Below, piece by piece: positions 1 through 7,748 of a stretch of DNA of 64,000 nt. The stretch is from positions 62,001-126,000 of the forward strand of contig NZ_SRLB01000016.1 in assembly GCF_004745635.1 (NCBI RefSeq), in the 5' to 3' direction. This DNA comes from Methylobacterium nonmethylotrophicum. Its GTDB lineage: Bacteria > Pseudomonadota > Alphaproteobacteria > Rhizobiales > Beijerinckiaceae. Positions within the stretch are counted from its first letter, which is position 1. The number at the start of each line of letters is the position of its first letter. A program made the translations under genes and the position numbers. The notes beneath the pieces were generated by a model. That model searched no databases, was not told where the DNA came from, and saw only the letters and a list, made by a program, of their open reading frames with translations.

Positions 1-379
1 TGTCGCCTTCCTCGAAGAACCGCTGCACGGCCTTCATCTTGACGTCGTAGTCGTGCTTGTCGATGCCGGGCCGGAGCTTGATCTCCTTGACCTCGACGGT
101 CTTCTGCCGCTTGCGCGCCTCGGCCTGCTTCTTCTGCTCGTTGAAGCGGAAGCGGCCATAGTCGAGAAGCTTGCAGACCGGAGGCACGGAGTTCGGCGCG
201 ATCTCGACGAGGTCGAGGCCCGCCTCCTCGGCAACCTGCAGCGCCTCGAAGAAGCCCATGACGCCGCGGTTCTGACCGGTATCGTCGATGAGCTGCACCT
301 CGCGGACGCCGCGGATGTCACGGTTGGCGCGCGGCCCGTCTTTCTGCGGGGCCGGCATGGCTCTCATAGGTCTGCGAAT
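1..379 (-). CDS. infC: Translation initiation factor IF-3 (3' end outside window)
   Basis: IF-3 binds the 30S subunit, keeps it free of 50S and checks start-codon choice. The visible 126 codons cover the N-terminal domain and linker, with the family signatures [29 protein letters not shown] and [18 protein letters not shown]. The rest lies beyond the left edge. The start is placed at the ATT codon at 377–379. An AGGAG at 389–393 sits 9 nt upstream of it, whereas the in-frame ATGs at 367 and 358 have no well-placed ribosome-binding site. An ATT start is established for E. coli infC, where it allows autoregulation. Identity is certain; the start is inferred from spacing. Confidence 0.93.
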   Translation of the reverse strand, partial: MRRPMRAMPAPQKDGPRANRDIRGVREVQLIDDTGQNRGVMGFFEALQVAEEAGLDLVEIAPNSVPPVCKLLDYGRFRFNEQKKQAEARKRQKTVEVKEIKLRPGIDKHDYDVKMKAVQRFFEEGD

Positions 380-476
380 GGCTGGAATCTCCTCAATCAC
401 GTCGTCCGGCGGCGGCCCATGGACCGGGCGCTCCCGGTCCCGAACCACCGCGCGGGCATACTCGGGTTAACGGTAT

Positions 477-505
477 CACCTTGGCGAGATCGTCCAATTT
501 GTCAA
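477..505 (-). promoter_or_regulatory. Candidate sigma-70 promoter of infC
   Basis: A perfect TTGACA lies at 500–505 on the minus strand, about 120 nt upstream of the proposed infC start. A 17-nt spacing leads to AAGGTG, a poor -10 match. The -35 is the only real support. The rest of the 227-bp gap upstream of infC shows no coding signal. Confidence 0.3.
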
Positions 506-606
506 CTCGCCGAGGCGTGTCCTGGTTGCGGGGGAGGCGGGAGCCGGGCCCGGGGGACGCCTCCCCGATGTCTTCCAGCGCCGTGAGGGAGGGCGCTGCG
601 GCCGCC

Positions 607-1839
607 TCAAGGCCCCTCTCCTGCCGGAGCCGGCGTGAGCAGGTCGGCATAGACCGCCAGGGTGTCGGCCAGCATCAGTTCGAGGGAGAAATGCGCCTCG
701 ACGTGGCGCCGGGCGCGGCGCACCAGGGCGTCGCGGGCGCTGGCGCCGAGCTGAAGCGCCTCCGCGACGGCGCCGGCCAGAGCCCGAGGATCGCCGGCCG
801 GGACGCGCCAGCCGGTGCGCTCGGCGGCCGGGACCTCCGGCGGGGCGAGCACCGTCTCGGGCACGGCGCCGAGGTCCGACACCACGACCGGGGTGCCGAG
901 GGCCTGGGCCTCGACCGCCGAGCGGCCGAAGGCCTCGGGCTCGGTCGAGGGCACCGCCACCACCGAGGCGGCCCGGAAGGCCGCCGGCATGTCGGCGCAA
1001 TGGCCGACCCGCCGGACCTGCCCGGCGAGGCCGTAGGCGGCGATCATCGCGTCGAGCTCGCGCACATAGGCGGTGCGGCCTTGCGGATCGCCGGCGAGCA
1101 CCACCGTGAAATCGGCGAGCCCCTCGTCGCGCAGCGCCGCCGCCGCCTCGATCAGGATGCGGTGGCCCTTCCAGGCGGTGAGCCGCGCGGCGAGCAGCAC
1201 CACCCGCTCGTGCGGCGCGACGCCCCAGGCCCGGCGCAGGGCCTCGACCCGCTGCGGCGAGACCTGGGACGGGGCGAAGGCGGCGAGGTCGGTGCCGCGG
1301 TGGATCACCCGCACCCGGTCGCCGGCGACCTGCGGAAACAGGCGCCGGATCGCGTCGGCGGTGAAGTGGGAATTGGCGATCACCACGTCGCCGCGGGCCA
1401 TCACCGAATTGTACAGGAGCTTGGCCGGCGAGCGGCCGGCATAGCTGCCGTGATAGGTGGTGACGAAAGGCAGGCGCAGCCGCCGCGCCGCGCCCAGGGC
1501 CACCCAGGCCGGCGCGCGGGAGCGGGCGTGGATCAGCTCGACCCGCTCCGCCCGGCAGATGCGCATCAGCCGCCCGACATTGAGCGCCATCACCAAGGGA
1601 TTCTTGGCTCGGGCCGGGAACGGCACCCAGGCGCCGCCCTTGGCCTGCAACTCGCCCACCAGGCGGCCGCCCTCGGTGGCGACGAGGGCCCGGGCGCCCG
1701 CGCCCGCCAGGGCCGCCGCGACGTCGACCGCGGTCCGCTCGGCGCCACCGGCCTCGAGCTCCGGGATGATCTGCAGCACGGTGCGACCCGCCAGCGGGTG
1801 GCTCGCGGCCGGGAACGGCGTGGCCTGGCTCGACGGCAT
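607..1839 (-). CDS. GT4-family glycosyltransferase
   Basis: This 410-residue protein has the two-Rossmann-fold layout of GT-B, family GT4 transferases, which move a sugar from a nucleotide donor to an envelope glycan or lipid. It opens with VLQIIPELEAGGAERTAVD, carries a mid-protein ITAYHGSY-like acceptor loop (seen as VTTYHGSY), and has the donor-site motif EPEAFGRSAVEAQALGTP with the two spaced glutamates of the family. Longer readings upstream are not supported: GGAG is 6 nt before the ATG at 1839. It lies alone downstream of a 270-bp non-coding gap. The acceptor cannot be told from sequence. Confidence 0.88.
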   Translation of the reverse strand: MPSSQATPFPAASHPLAGRTVLQIIPELEAGGAERTAVDVAAALAGAGARALVATEGGRLVGELQAKGGAWVPFPARAKNPLVMALNVGRLMRICRAERVELIHARSRAPAWVALGAARRLRLPFVTTYHGSYAGRSPAKLLYNSVMARGDVVIANSHFTADAIRRLFPQVAGDRVRVIHRGTDLAAFAPSQVSPQRVEALRRAWGVAPHERVVLLAARLTAWKGHRILIEAAAALRDEGLADFTVVLAGDPQGRTAYVRELDAMIAAYGLAGQVRRVGHCADMPAAFRAASVVAVPSTEPEAFGRSAVEAQALGTPVVVSDLGAVPETVLAPPEVPAAERTGWRVPAGDPRALAGAVAEALQLGASARDALVRRARRHVEAHFSLELMLADTLAVYADLLTPAPAGEGP

Positions 1840-2111
1840 GGGACTCCGGGTCAGTGTTCTGATCGCAGCACTCGCGGCGTGACGATGCCTGCTCCGCGCA
1901 GGAACCAATTTTGGCAGGAACCCCTGTCGGTCGGCGGGCCGCCGGCCAGATATCGCGTCTCTGTCCGTCGGCAACCGCCGGTGTAGAAGCCGGCCTGTCC
2001 GATCCGCATCGGGACGTCCATCAAGGTCGCCCGGCCTTGTTGCGGATCGGTAAACCTTGGGCGCCACCCGCCCACGACCAGGGCGGGGGCCGGAATAACG
2101 GGGATAACGAC
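1840..2111. other. Intergenic gap between divergent genes, with a dispersed repeat
   Basis: No coding signal is seen in this 272-bp gap. It presumably holds the divergent promoters of the glycosyltransferase and the hydrolase. Bases 1984–2001 (TAGAAGCCGGCCTGTCCG) recur with one mismatch at 33425–33442, also in a non-coding gap, so this looks like a small dispersed repeat. Confidence 0.5.
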
Positions 2112-2873
2112 ATGCCAGAGCCGGTACGCCCACCCGCCACGATGCTGACCGTCCGGGGACGCCGCCTCGCGACACTAGTGCGGCCGGGGGCCGGCCCGCC
2201 GGTGGTCTGGCTCGGCGGCTTCCGGTCGGACATGCGCGCCACCAAGGCCGAGGCCCTGGATGCCTGGGCGGCGGCCGAGGGCCGCGCCTTCGTGCGCTTC
2301 GACTATGCGGGTCACGGCGAATCGGAGGGCGCCTTCGCCGATTGCACGATCTCGGACTGGCTCGCCGATGCGGAGGGCGTGATCGGCGCCCTCGCGCCGC
2401 ACCGCCCGGTGCTGGTCGGCTCATCGATGGGCGGCTGGATCGCGCTCCTTGCCGCGAGGCGGGTCCGCCCCGCCGGCCTGGTGCTGATCGCCCCGGCGAC
2501 GGACTTCACCGAGGCGCTGATGTGGGAGCAGTTCCCGGAGGAGATCCGCGCTCAGGTGATGCGCGACGGCGTCTGGCGGCGCGAGTCGCAATATTCGCCG
2601 GAGCCGACGCCGGTGACCCGCGCCCTGATCGAGGACGGGCGGCGCCACCTGATGCTCGACGGCCCGATCGACCCGGGCTGCCCGGTGCACATCCTGCAGG
2701 GGATGGCCGATCCGGACGTGCCGTGGCGCCACGCCCTGCGGCTGGTCGAGCGGCTTCCGGAGACAGGCGTGGTGCTCACCCTGATCAAGGAGGGCGATCA
2801 CCGCCTCTCCGGCGCGGCCGACCTCGACCGCCTGGTCGCGGCGGTCGAGGGGATCGCGCCTCGCGAGGGCTGA
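2112..2873 (+). CDS. Alpha/beta-fold hydrolase
   Basis: This 253-residue protein has an alpha/beta-hydrolase core. The nucleophile elbow is GSSMG with Ser105. Other landmarks are DYAGHGESEG near residue 64, an acid in GMADPDVPW (Asp200 or Asp202) and a histidine in GDHRLS (His230). It looks closest to the small serine esterases or thioesterases of the ABHD10 kind, but the substrate is unknown. The ATG at 2112 follows a GGGGA about 8 nt upstream. It stands alone on the plus strand and converges with the DUF1150 gene 15 bp downstream. Confidence 0.85.
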   Translation: MPEPVRPPATMLTVRGRRLATLVRPGAGPPVVWLGGFRSDMRATKAEALDAWAAAEGRAFVRFDYAGHGESEGAFADCTISDWLADAEGVIGALAPHRPVLVGSSMGGWIALLAARRVRPAGLVLIAPATDFTEALMWEQFPEEIRAQVMRDGVWRRESQYSPEPTPVTRALIEDGRRHLMLDGPIDPGCPVHILQGMADPDVPWRHALRLVERLPETGVVLTLIKEGDHRLSGAADLDRLVAAVEGIAPREG

Positions 2874-2888
2874 AACCTATCGGGCGGT

Positions 2889-3140
2889 TCAGTGCACGCT
2901 GACCGCCTGCAGGTCGTGCGCCCAGGCATTGGCGAAGGCCGCGTCGCGGCTGTCGGTGAGCAGGATCGGGGCGCCGCTCGCCGAGAGCAGGGCGAACAGG
3001 TCGATGCCGGGGGTGAGGTCCGGGGCCTGCGGGAAGAGGCGCTTGACCTCCTCCGAGCGCATGGCGCGGACATAGGCGACGTGGCCCTCGCCGAGGGCCG
3101 CGAGCGCGGAAGGGTCGAGGGTCTGGTTGGTGTCGGACAT
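2889..3140 (-). CDS. DUF1150 small protein paired with Hsp20
   Basis: This 83-residue protein matches the DUF1150 pattern: an N-terminal helix (LAALGEGHVAYVRAMRSEEV), then FPQAPDLTPGIDLFALLSASGAPILLTDSRDAA split by a short turn. DUF1150 genes commonly follow an alpha-crystallin chaperone gene in Hyphomicrobiales, as here, which suggests a shared proteostasis role; its biochemical activity is unknown. An upstream in-frame start exists, but GGAGG lies 9 nt before the ATG at 3140, so that start is preferred. It is separated from hsp20 by 91 bp and is probably cotranscribed with it. Confidence 0.8.
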   Translation of the reverse strand: MSDTNQTLDPSALAALGEGHVAYVRAMRSEEVKRLFPQAPDLTPGIDLFALLSASGAPILLTDSRDAAFANAWAHDLQAVSVH

Positions 3141-3231
3141 GGGATGCGCCCTCCTCTCAAAGGCAGCAGGACGGTGATCGGCCAAGCCCCGAAGCGGCCC
3201 GCCGACCGGTGTGAAGGGGATATGGGGACGG

Positions 3232-3666
3232 TCAGTCGCCGTCGCGCGCGCCGATGTCGATCCGTCGCACGATGCGCTCCGGCTCGGGCCGGGCGAGGTC
3301 GATCGAGAGCAGGCCGTTCGACAGGTCGGCCCCCAGCACCTCCATGCCGTCGGCGAGCAGGAAGGCGCGCTGGAACTGCCGGGCCGCGATGCCCCGGTGC
3401 AGGAAGGTCCGGCTCTTGTCGTCGGCCTGGCGGCCGCGGACGATGAGCTGGCTCTCCTCGAGCGTCACGTCGAGCTGGTCGCGGGTGAAGCCCGCCACCG
3501 CGAGGGTGATCCGCAGCCGCTCCGGCTCGCGTTCGGTGCGGGGCAGGCGCTCGATGTTGTAGGGCGGGTAGCCGTCATTGGCCGCCTTCGCGACGCGGTC
3601 GAGCGCCTGCTCGATCTCGTCGAAGCCCAGCAGGAACGGATGCCCGAACGGCGATGGACGCGTCAT
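3232..3666 (-). CDS. Small heat-shock protein, Hsp20/IbpA family
   Basis: A 144-residue ATP-independent holdase that captures unfolding proteins in the cytoplasm. The N-terminal arm contains PFLLGFDEIEQALDR, typical of IbpA-type proteins. The alpha-crystallin domain spans about residues 36–130 (PPYNIER, LRITLAVAGF, LIVRGRQ, FLHRGIAARQFQRAF, LSIDL). It heads a two-gene unit with the DUF1150 gene. A heat-shock-type promoter candidate lies upstream at 3769–3797. Confidence 0.92.
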   Translation of the reverse strand: MTRPSPFGHPFLLGFDEIEQALDRVAKAANDGYPPYNIERLPRTEREPERLRITLAVAGFTRDQLDVTLEESQLIVRGRQADDKSRTFLHRGIAARQFQRAFLLADGMEVLGADLSNGLLSIDLARPEPERIVRRIDIGARDGD

Positions 3667-3768
3667 GGTCTCGGCGAAGCCCTGTTGCGAAAGGCACTTC
3701 GGTCAGGTCCGGGCCCGCTGACGCAGCGCCCGTCGAGGCCGACCGCAACTCCGTCGGCTCCGGTCGAG

Positions 3769-3797
3769 ATATGAGGGGCGGGAGCCGGCCCATCAAG
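3769..3797 (-). promoter_or_regulatory. Candidate RpoH (sigma-32) promoter of hsp20
   Basis: On the minus strand CTTGAT (3792–3797) is followed after 16 nt by CTCATAT (3769–3775). This is close to the CTTG... / CYTATnT type recognised by alphaproteobacterial RpoH. It lies about 103 nt before the hsp20 start, which fits a short leader. Confidence 0.42.
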
Positions 3798-3808
3798 GGG
3801 CGGCCGGT

Positions 3809-4453
3809 CTATCGCTGCATCGCCCCGGTGAGCCGCTGGCTGATGCGCTCGCGCAGGGCGGTCGGCAGTTCGAGGTCGATGACGCGCCAGGTCCAGCCGC
3901 GCAGGCGCAGGCGCAGGCGGAAGCGGTTCTCGATCGATCGGTCGGGCGGGTAGCTCACCACCATGCCGCGGAAGCCCCGGGGCTCGGCGGTGCGGAACAG
4001 GGCGAAGAGCTGAGCCGGGCTCGCGGCGTGCAGGCCGAGATGGTCCGTCCCTTTCCCGGCGTCCCGCGCGGCCCCGGTGACCTCCGGCCCGGACTCGCCC
4101 TGACGGGCGAGGCCGGCGCGCACCGGCCAGCCGTCGTCCAGGAGGTCGATCAGCGTCTCGGGCGTGACGAGAGATTCGACCAGCGGCTCGGCGAGCGCCC
4201 CGCTCGCCTCGGTCAGGATGGCGCGATCCCGGGCCGACAGGTCGCGGCGGGCCGCGATGGCGTCGACCGCCGCCGCCAGGGCCTGCTTGGTCAGCGACAG
4301 GCGCAGGGTGCGGAAGTTCACGCGCTCGGCCACGGCCGCCGCGTCGTGGGCCTGCACCGCCAGCGACAGGCGATAGAGGGCGACGTAGGGCGAGATCCCG
4401 TAGGCGATCCACATCAGCAGGACCGCCAGTCCCGAGAGCCACCAGCGCGTCAT
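3809..4453 (-). CDS. DUF2939 membrane-anchored protein
   Basis: A 214-residue protein with an N-terminal hydrophobic segment (about residues 5–22), followed by SPYVALYRLSLAVQAHDAAAVAERVNF broken across the typical DUF2939 opening, in which a tyrosine-rich 'YxAlyrL' start leads into an alpha/beta domain. The C-terminal part has a hydrophilic strand-rich region ending FRLRLRLRGWTWRVIDLELP. The family has no assigned activity. It lies 34 bp downstream of rppH and may be cotranscribed. Confidence 0.72.
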   Translation of the reverse strand: MTRWWLSGLAVLLMWIAYGISPYVALYRLSLAVQAHDAAAVAERVNFRTLRLSLTKQALAAAVDAIAARRDLSARDRAILTEASGALAEPLVESLVTPETLIDLLDDGWPVRAGLARQGESGPEVTGAARDAGKGTDHLGLHAASPAQLFALFRTAEPRGFRGMVVSYPPDRSIENRFRLRLRLRGWTWRVIDLELPTALRERISQRLTGAMQR

Positions 4454-4487
4454 GCCGCGCCGCCGGCGGGGTGAAGGGGAGAGTCGG

Positions 4488-5021
4488 TCACGCCGGGCGT
4501 GCGAGATGCGCGAAGGCCGCGATCACCTGCTCGTAGACCGGGCGCTTGAACGGGATGACCAGTTCCGCGAGGTTGGCGAGCGGCTCCCAGCGCCAGCCAT
4601 CGAACTCCGCCTTGTGGGCGCCGCCGCCCGGGCGCAGGATGTCGATCTCGCGCTCGTCGCCCTCGAACGCGAAGGCGAACCACTTCTGGGTCTGGCCGCG
4701 GTAGCGCCCCTTCCAGGGCTTGCCCGCCGCGAAGGTCGGCAAGTCGTAGGAGTACCAGCCCGGCGCCTCGGCGAGCAGGCGCACCGAGGCGGGGGCGACG
4801 TTGGTCTCCTCGTAGAGCTCGCGCAGGGCCGCCTCCCGCGGCGCCTCGCCCTCGTCGATGCCGCCCTGCGGCATCTGCCAGGCATGGGCGCCGAGATCGG
4901 CCGAATCGTGCCGCCGGTGACCGGCGAAGACCAGCCCGTCGCGGTTGAACAGGGCGATGCCGACGCACGGCCTGTAGGGAAGGCCTGCGAGCGCGGCCTC
5001 GGGGCGGTGAAGCGATGCCAT
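4488..5021 (-). CDS. rppH: RNA pyrophosphohydrolase
   Basis: RppH removes pyrophosphate from 5'-triphosphate RNA and so starts RNase E-dependent decay. The 177-residue length is normal. The start [19 protein letters not shown] is characteristic, the Nudix box begins at about Gly53 ([20 protein letters not shown]), and WYSYDLP and KWFAF are typical of RppH rather than other Nudix enzymes. A YibQ-type deacetylase gene, common next to rppH in alphaproteobacteria, lies directly upstream on the same strand. Confidence 0.95.
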   Translation of the reverse strand: MASLHRPEAALAGLPYRPCVGIALFNRDGLVFAGHRRHDSADLGAHAWQMPQGGIDEGEAPREAALRELYEETNVAPASVRLLAEAPGWYSYDLPTFAAGKPWKGRYRGQTQKWFAFAFEGDEREIDILRPGGGAHKAEFDGWRWEPLANLAELVIPFKRPVYEQVIAAFAHLARPA

Positions 5022-5109
5022 GCCGCGACCTTAGAGCAAATTCCCGCCGAGGGGACCGCGGGCACGACGAAAATGCGCCCGCTGCGCGGGAGCCGCCCAT
5101 GCGCGGACG

Positions 5110-6330
5110 TCACGGCGCCGCGCGCAACGCCCGGCTCGCCGGCACCAGCAGGATGCCGCGGGATTCGAGGTCCCGCGACCAGCGGGCGATGCGGTCGATC
5201 GAGAGCGGCAGGGCGGTGGCCGATCCCAGCGCGAAGCCCGACTTGCGCGCCGCTTCCTCCAGGCGGGCGAGCTCGCGGTCGATGGCGTCGGGGCGCGGCA
5301 CCGCGTCGACCACGATCTCGGCCCGGGCCACCGGCGCCTTGGCCTTGCGGCCGACCTCGCGGGCGAGGGAGCGCGGCGAGGTGCCGTCGTCCAGGAAGCC
5401 GAGGCCGCGGGCGCCGATCTCGCGCAGGACCGGCTCGAGGGCGGCGGCCTCGCCGGTGAGGCGCGCGCCCATGAAGTTCATCACCCCGACCGCCCCGGGC
5501 ACCCGGGCCAGCACGAAGGCGAGGCGGTCGAGATTCTCGGCCGGCTTCGACCCCGCCAGCAGGGTCTGGGGCCCGGGATCGTTGTCCGGATAGTCGAACG
5601 GCTCCATCGGCGCCTGCACCAGCACCTCGTGCCCGGCCTCGCGCGCGCGGGCGGCGCTGCGGGCGACGTCGGCGCCGTAGGGCGCGAAGGCGAGCGTGAT
5701 GGCCGGGGCCAGGCGCTGCACCGCGTCCTGAGTCGCGGCCTGGCCGATGCCGAGGCCGGAGACCACGAGCGCGATGCGCCCCGCCACCGCCCCGCCCCGC
5801 TCCAGGCCCGCCGCCTCGGGGCGGGCATAGACGTCGAGGGGCCGGGCGCCGTCCGGCCCGACCTTCGGCAGCACCCCGTAGCGGCCGCGCTCGGCGAGGC
5901 GCGGATCGGGCGCGGGCGCGAGCTGCACCGGCCCGCTGCCGGGGACCCGAATCACCACCGAGTTCGGCGCGCCGGTGCCGTCCGGCCGGTTCACGGCGAC
6001 GCCGGAGGCGCGCTCGACCTCGCCGGCGCTGCGGCTCGCCGGATCGGGTCGCGGGGCGGGGGCCGGCTCGGGCGGAGGGGTGATCGGCGCCCGGACCTCG
6101 ATCGGGGCCACGGCGTGGGGCTCGCCCGCGAGCGGATCGTCGGCGAGCACCAGGAAGGCGGCGAGCGCGACGATGCCGGCGCCGAGGCCTGCGGCGGCGA
6201 GCACCCGGGGCCGGAGCGCGGCGCGCCAGCGCACGGCGCGGGCTTTCGCCTCGTCCCGCAGCCCGAGGGGACGGGTCAGGATGGTGTCGGACGCGAGCGG
6301 CACTGGCGTGAGGTCCCGCGACCGTGTCAC
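5110..6330 (-). CDS. Divergent polysaccharide deacetylase (YibQ family)
   Basis: A 406-residue protein with a cytoplasmic N-terminus, a single membrane segment at about residues 43–64, a proline-rich linker and a C-terminal deacetylase-like barrel from about residue 185 (IALVVSGLGIGQ, HEVLVQAPMEPFDYP, VMNFMGARLTG, GFLDDGTSPRS). It is probably periplasmic and acts on, or binds, an envelope glycan. It often follows ctpA/envC-like genes in this class, as here. The assigned start at 6330 is GTG and lies only 6 nt after a T-run ending a hairpin, so an internal start is possible. Confidence 0.8.
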   Translation of the reverse strand: MTRSRDLTPVPLASDTILTRPLGLRDEAKARAVRWRAALRPRVLAAAGLGAGIVALAAFLVLADDPLAGEPHAVAPIEVRAPITPPPEPAPAPRPDPASRSAGEVERASGVAVNRPDGTGAPNSVVIRVPGSGPVQLAPAPDPRLAERGRYGVLPKVGPDGARPLDVYARPEAAGLERGGAVAGRIALVVSGLGIGQAATQDAVQRLAPAITLAFAPYGADVARSAARAREAGHEVLVQAPMEPFDYPDNDPGPQTLLAGSKPAENLDRLAFVLARVPGAVGVMNFMGARLTGEAAALEPVLREIGARGLGFLDDGTSPRSLAREVGRKAKAPVARAEIVVDAVPRPDAIDRELARLEEAARKSGFALGSATALPLSIDRIARWSRDLESRGILLVPASRALRAAP

Positions 6331-6335
6331 CGCGC

Positions 6336-6387
6336 AAAAAGCGGAAGGCCCGCGGCGCCGGTCGTTCGACCGGTATTGCGGGCCTTC
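6336..6387 (-). terminator. Intrinsic terminator after ctpA
   Basis: On the minus strand GAAGGCCCGC (6378–6387) pairs with GCGGGCCTTC (6344–6353) around a nested CGGTCG/CGACCG hairpin. Five T residues follow at 6336–6340. It lies 33 nt after the ctpA stop and just before the deacetylase start, so it may attenuate readthrough into that gene. Confidence 0.65.
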
Positions 6388-6419
6388 GTGGTTAATGCAG
6401 CGTTAAAGCCGGCACCCGA

Positions 6420-7748
6420 TCAGTTCGGGTTCGGGACCGCCGACTTGGCGGTGTTGGCGGCACCCTTCTGCACGCCGTGCAGGAAGTCGACGGCGGCGAT
6501 GAGCTGCTTGTCCTTGGCCGGGTCCGGCGGGACGTAGGCCGAGGAGCCGCCGCGCTCCTCGGTGTCCTTCTGCTTGAGGTGGCCCTTCAGGCCGGCCTCG
6601 CCCTTGGTCTCGTCCTTGCCCTTCAGCTCCTCCGGCACGTCCTGCAGCACCTCCTGGTCCGGCTCGATGCCCTTGGCCTGGATCGAGCGGCCGGACGGGG
6701 TGTAGTAGCGCGCGGTGGTGAGCCGCAGGGCGCCGTTGCCGCCGAGCGGGATGATCGACTGCACCGAGCCCTTGCCGAAGGAGCGGGTGCCGAGCACCGT
6801 CGCCCGCTTGTGGTCCTGGAGCGCGCCGGCGACGATCTCGGAGGCCGAGGCCGAACCGCCATTGACCAGCACGACGACCGGCTTGCCCTTGGTCAGGTCG
6901 CCGGACTTGGCCGAGAAGCGCTGGGTCTCGTCCGGATTGCGGCCGCGGGTGGAGACGATCTCGCCGCGGTCGAGGAAGGCGTCGGAGACCATCACCGCCT
7001 GGTCGAGCAGGCCGCCCGGGTTGTTGCGCAGGTCGATGATGAAGCCCTTGAGCTTGTCGCCCGGCAGGTCGTTCGAGATCTTCTCGACCGCGGCCTTCAG
7101 GCCGTCGAAGGTCTGCTCGTTGAACTGGGTCAGGCGGATGTAGCCGATGTCGCCGCCCTCGGTGCGCGAGCGGACCGGCTTGATCCGGATCAGGTCGCGG
7201 TTGAGCGTGACCTCGATCGGATCCTTGGCCTCCTTGCGGGTGATCTTCAGCTTCACCGGCGAGTTGACGGGCCCTCGCATCTTGTCGACGGCCTGGTTGA
7301 GGGTCAGGCCCTGGACCTGGTCGTTGTCGATCATCGTGATGATGTCGTTGGCGAGCAGGCCGGCGCGAGCGGCGGGCGTGTCGTCGATCGGGGTGACGAC
7401 CTTGATCAGGCCGTCCTCCATCGTGACCTCGATGCCGAGGCCCCCGAACTCGCCCTTGGTCTGGACCTGCATGTCACGGAAGCTCTTGGCGTCCATGTAG
7501 CTCGAATGCGGGTCGAGCGAGGTCAGCATGCCGTTGACCGCCGACTCGATCAGCTTCCCCTCGTCGGGCTTCTCGACGTAGTCGGTGCGGATCTTCTCGA
7601 ACACGTCGCCGAACAGGCTGAGCTGGCGATAGGTCTCGGCCGAGGCGGCGACAGCGCTCGTGCTCGAGAGCAGGTGGGTCTGGGTCGCCACCGTGGCCGT
7701 CCCGGCGCCCAGGACGGCTCCGAACAGGACGAGGGAAACTTTGCGCAT
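6420..7748 (-). CDS. ctpA: S41 carboxyl-terminal processing protease
   Basis: A 442-residue periplasmic serine protease with an N-terminal signal sequence (residues 1–35), a PDZ domain at about 95–185 (GLGIEV, AARAGLLANDIITMI) and an S41 core. The catalytic dyad is visible by comparison with Prc: Ser301 in GGSASASEI and Lys326 in SFGKGSVQ, with Asp312 at the expected place. It cuts C-termini of envelope proteins, often cell-wall hydrolases or their regulators. Its ATG overlaps the upstream stop codon as TAATG, so it is translationally coupled to the EnvC-like gene, which is a plausible partner. Confidence 0.94.
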   Translation of the reverse strand: MRKVSLVLFGAVLGAGTATVATQTHLLSSTSAVAASAETYRQLSLFGDVFEKIRTDYVEKPDEGKLIESAVNGMLTSLDPHSSYMDAKSFRDMQVQTKGEFGGLGIEVTMEDGLIKVVTPIDDTPAARAGLLANDIITMIDNDQVQGLTLNQAVDKMRGPVNSPVKLKITRKEAKDPIEVTLNRDLIRIKPVRSRTEGGDIGYIRLTQFNEQTFDGLKAAVEKISNDLPGDKLKGFIIDLRNNPGGLLDQAVMVSDAFLDRGEIVSTRGRNPDETQRFSAKSGDLTKGKPVVVLVNGGSASASEIVAGALQDHKRATVLGTRSFGKGSVQSIIPLGGNGALRLTTARYYTPSGRSIQAKGIEPDQEVLQDVPEELKGKDETKGEAGLKGHLKQKDTEERGGSSAYVPPDPAKDKQLIAAVDFLHGVQKGAANTAKSAVPNPN

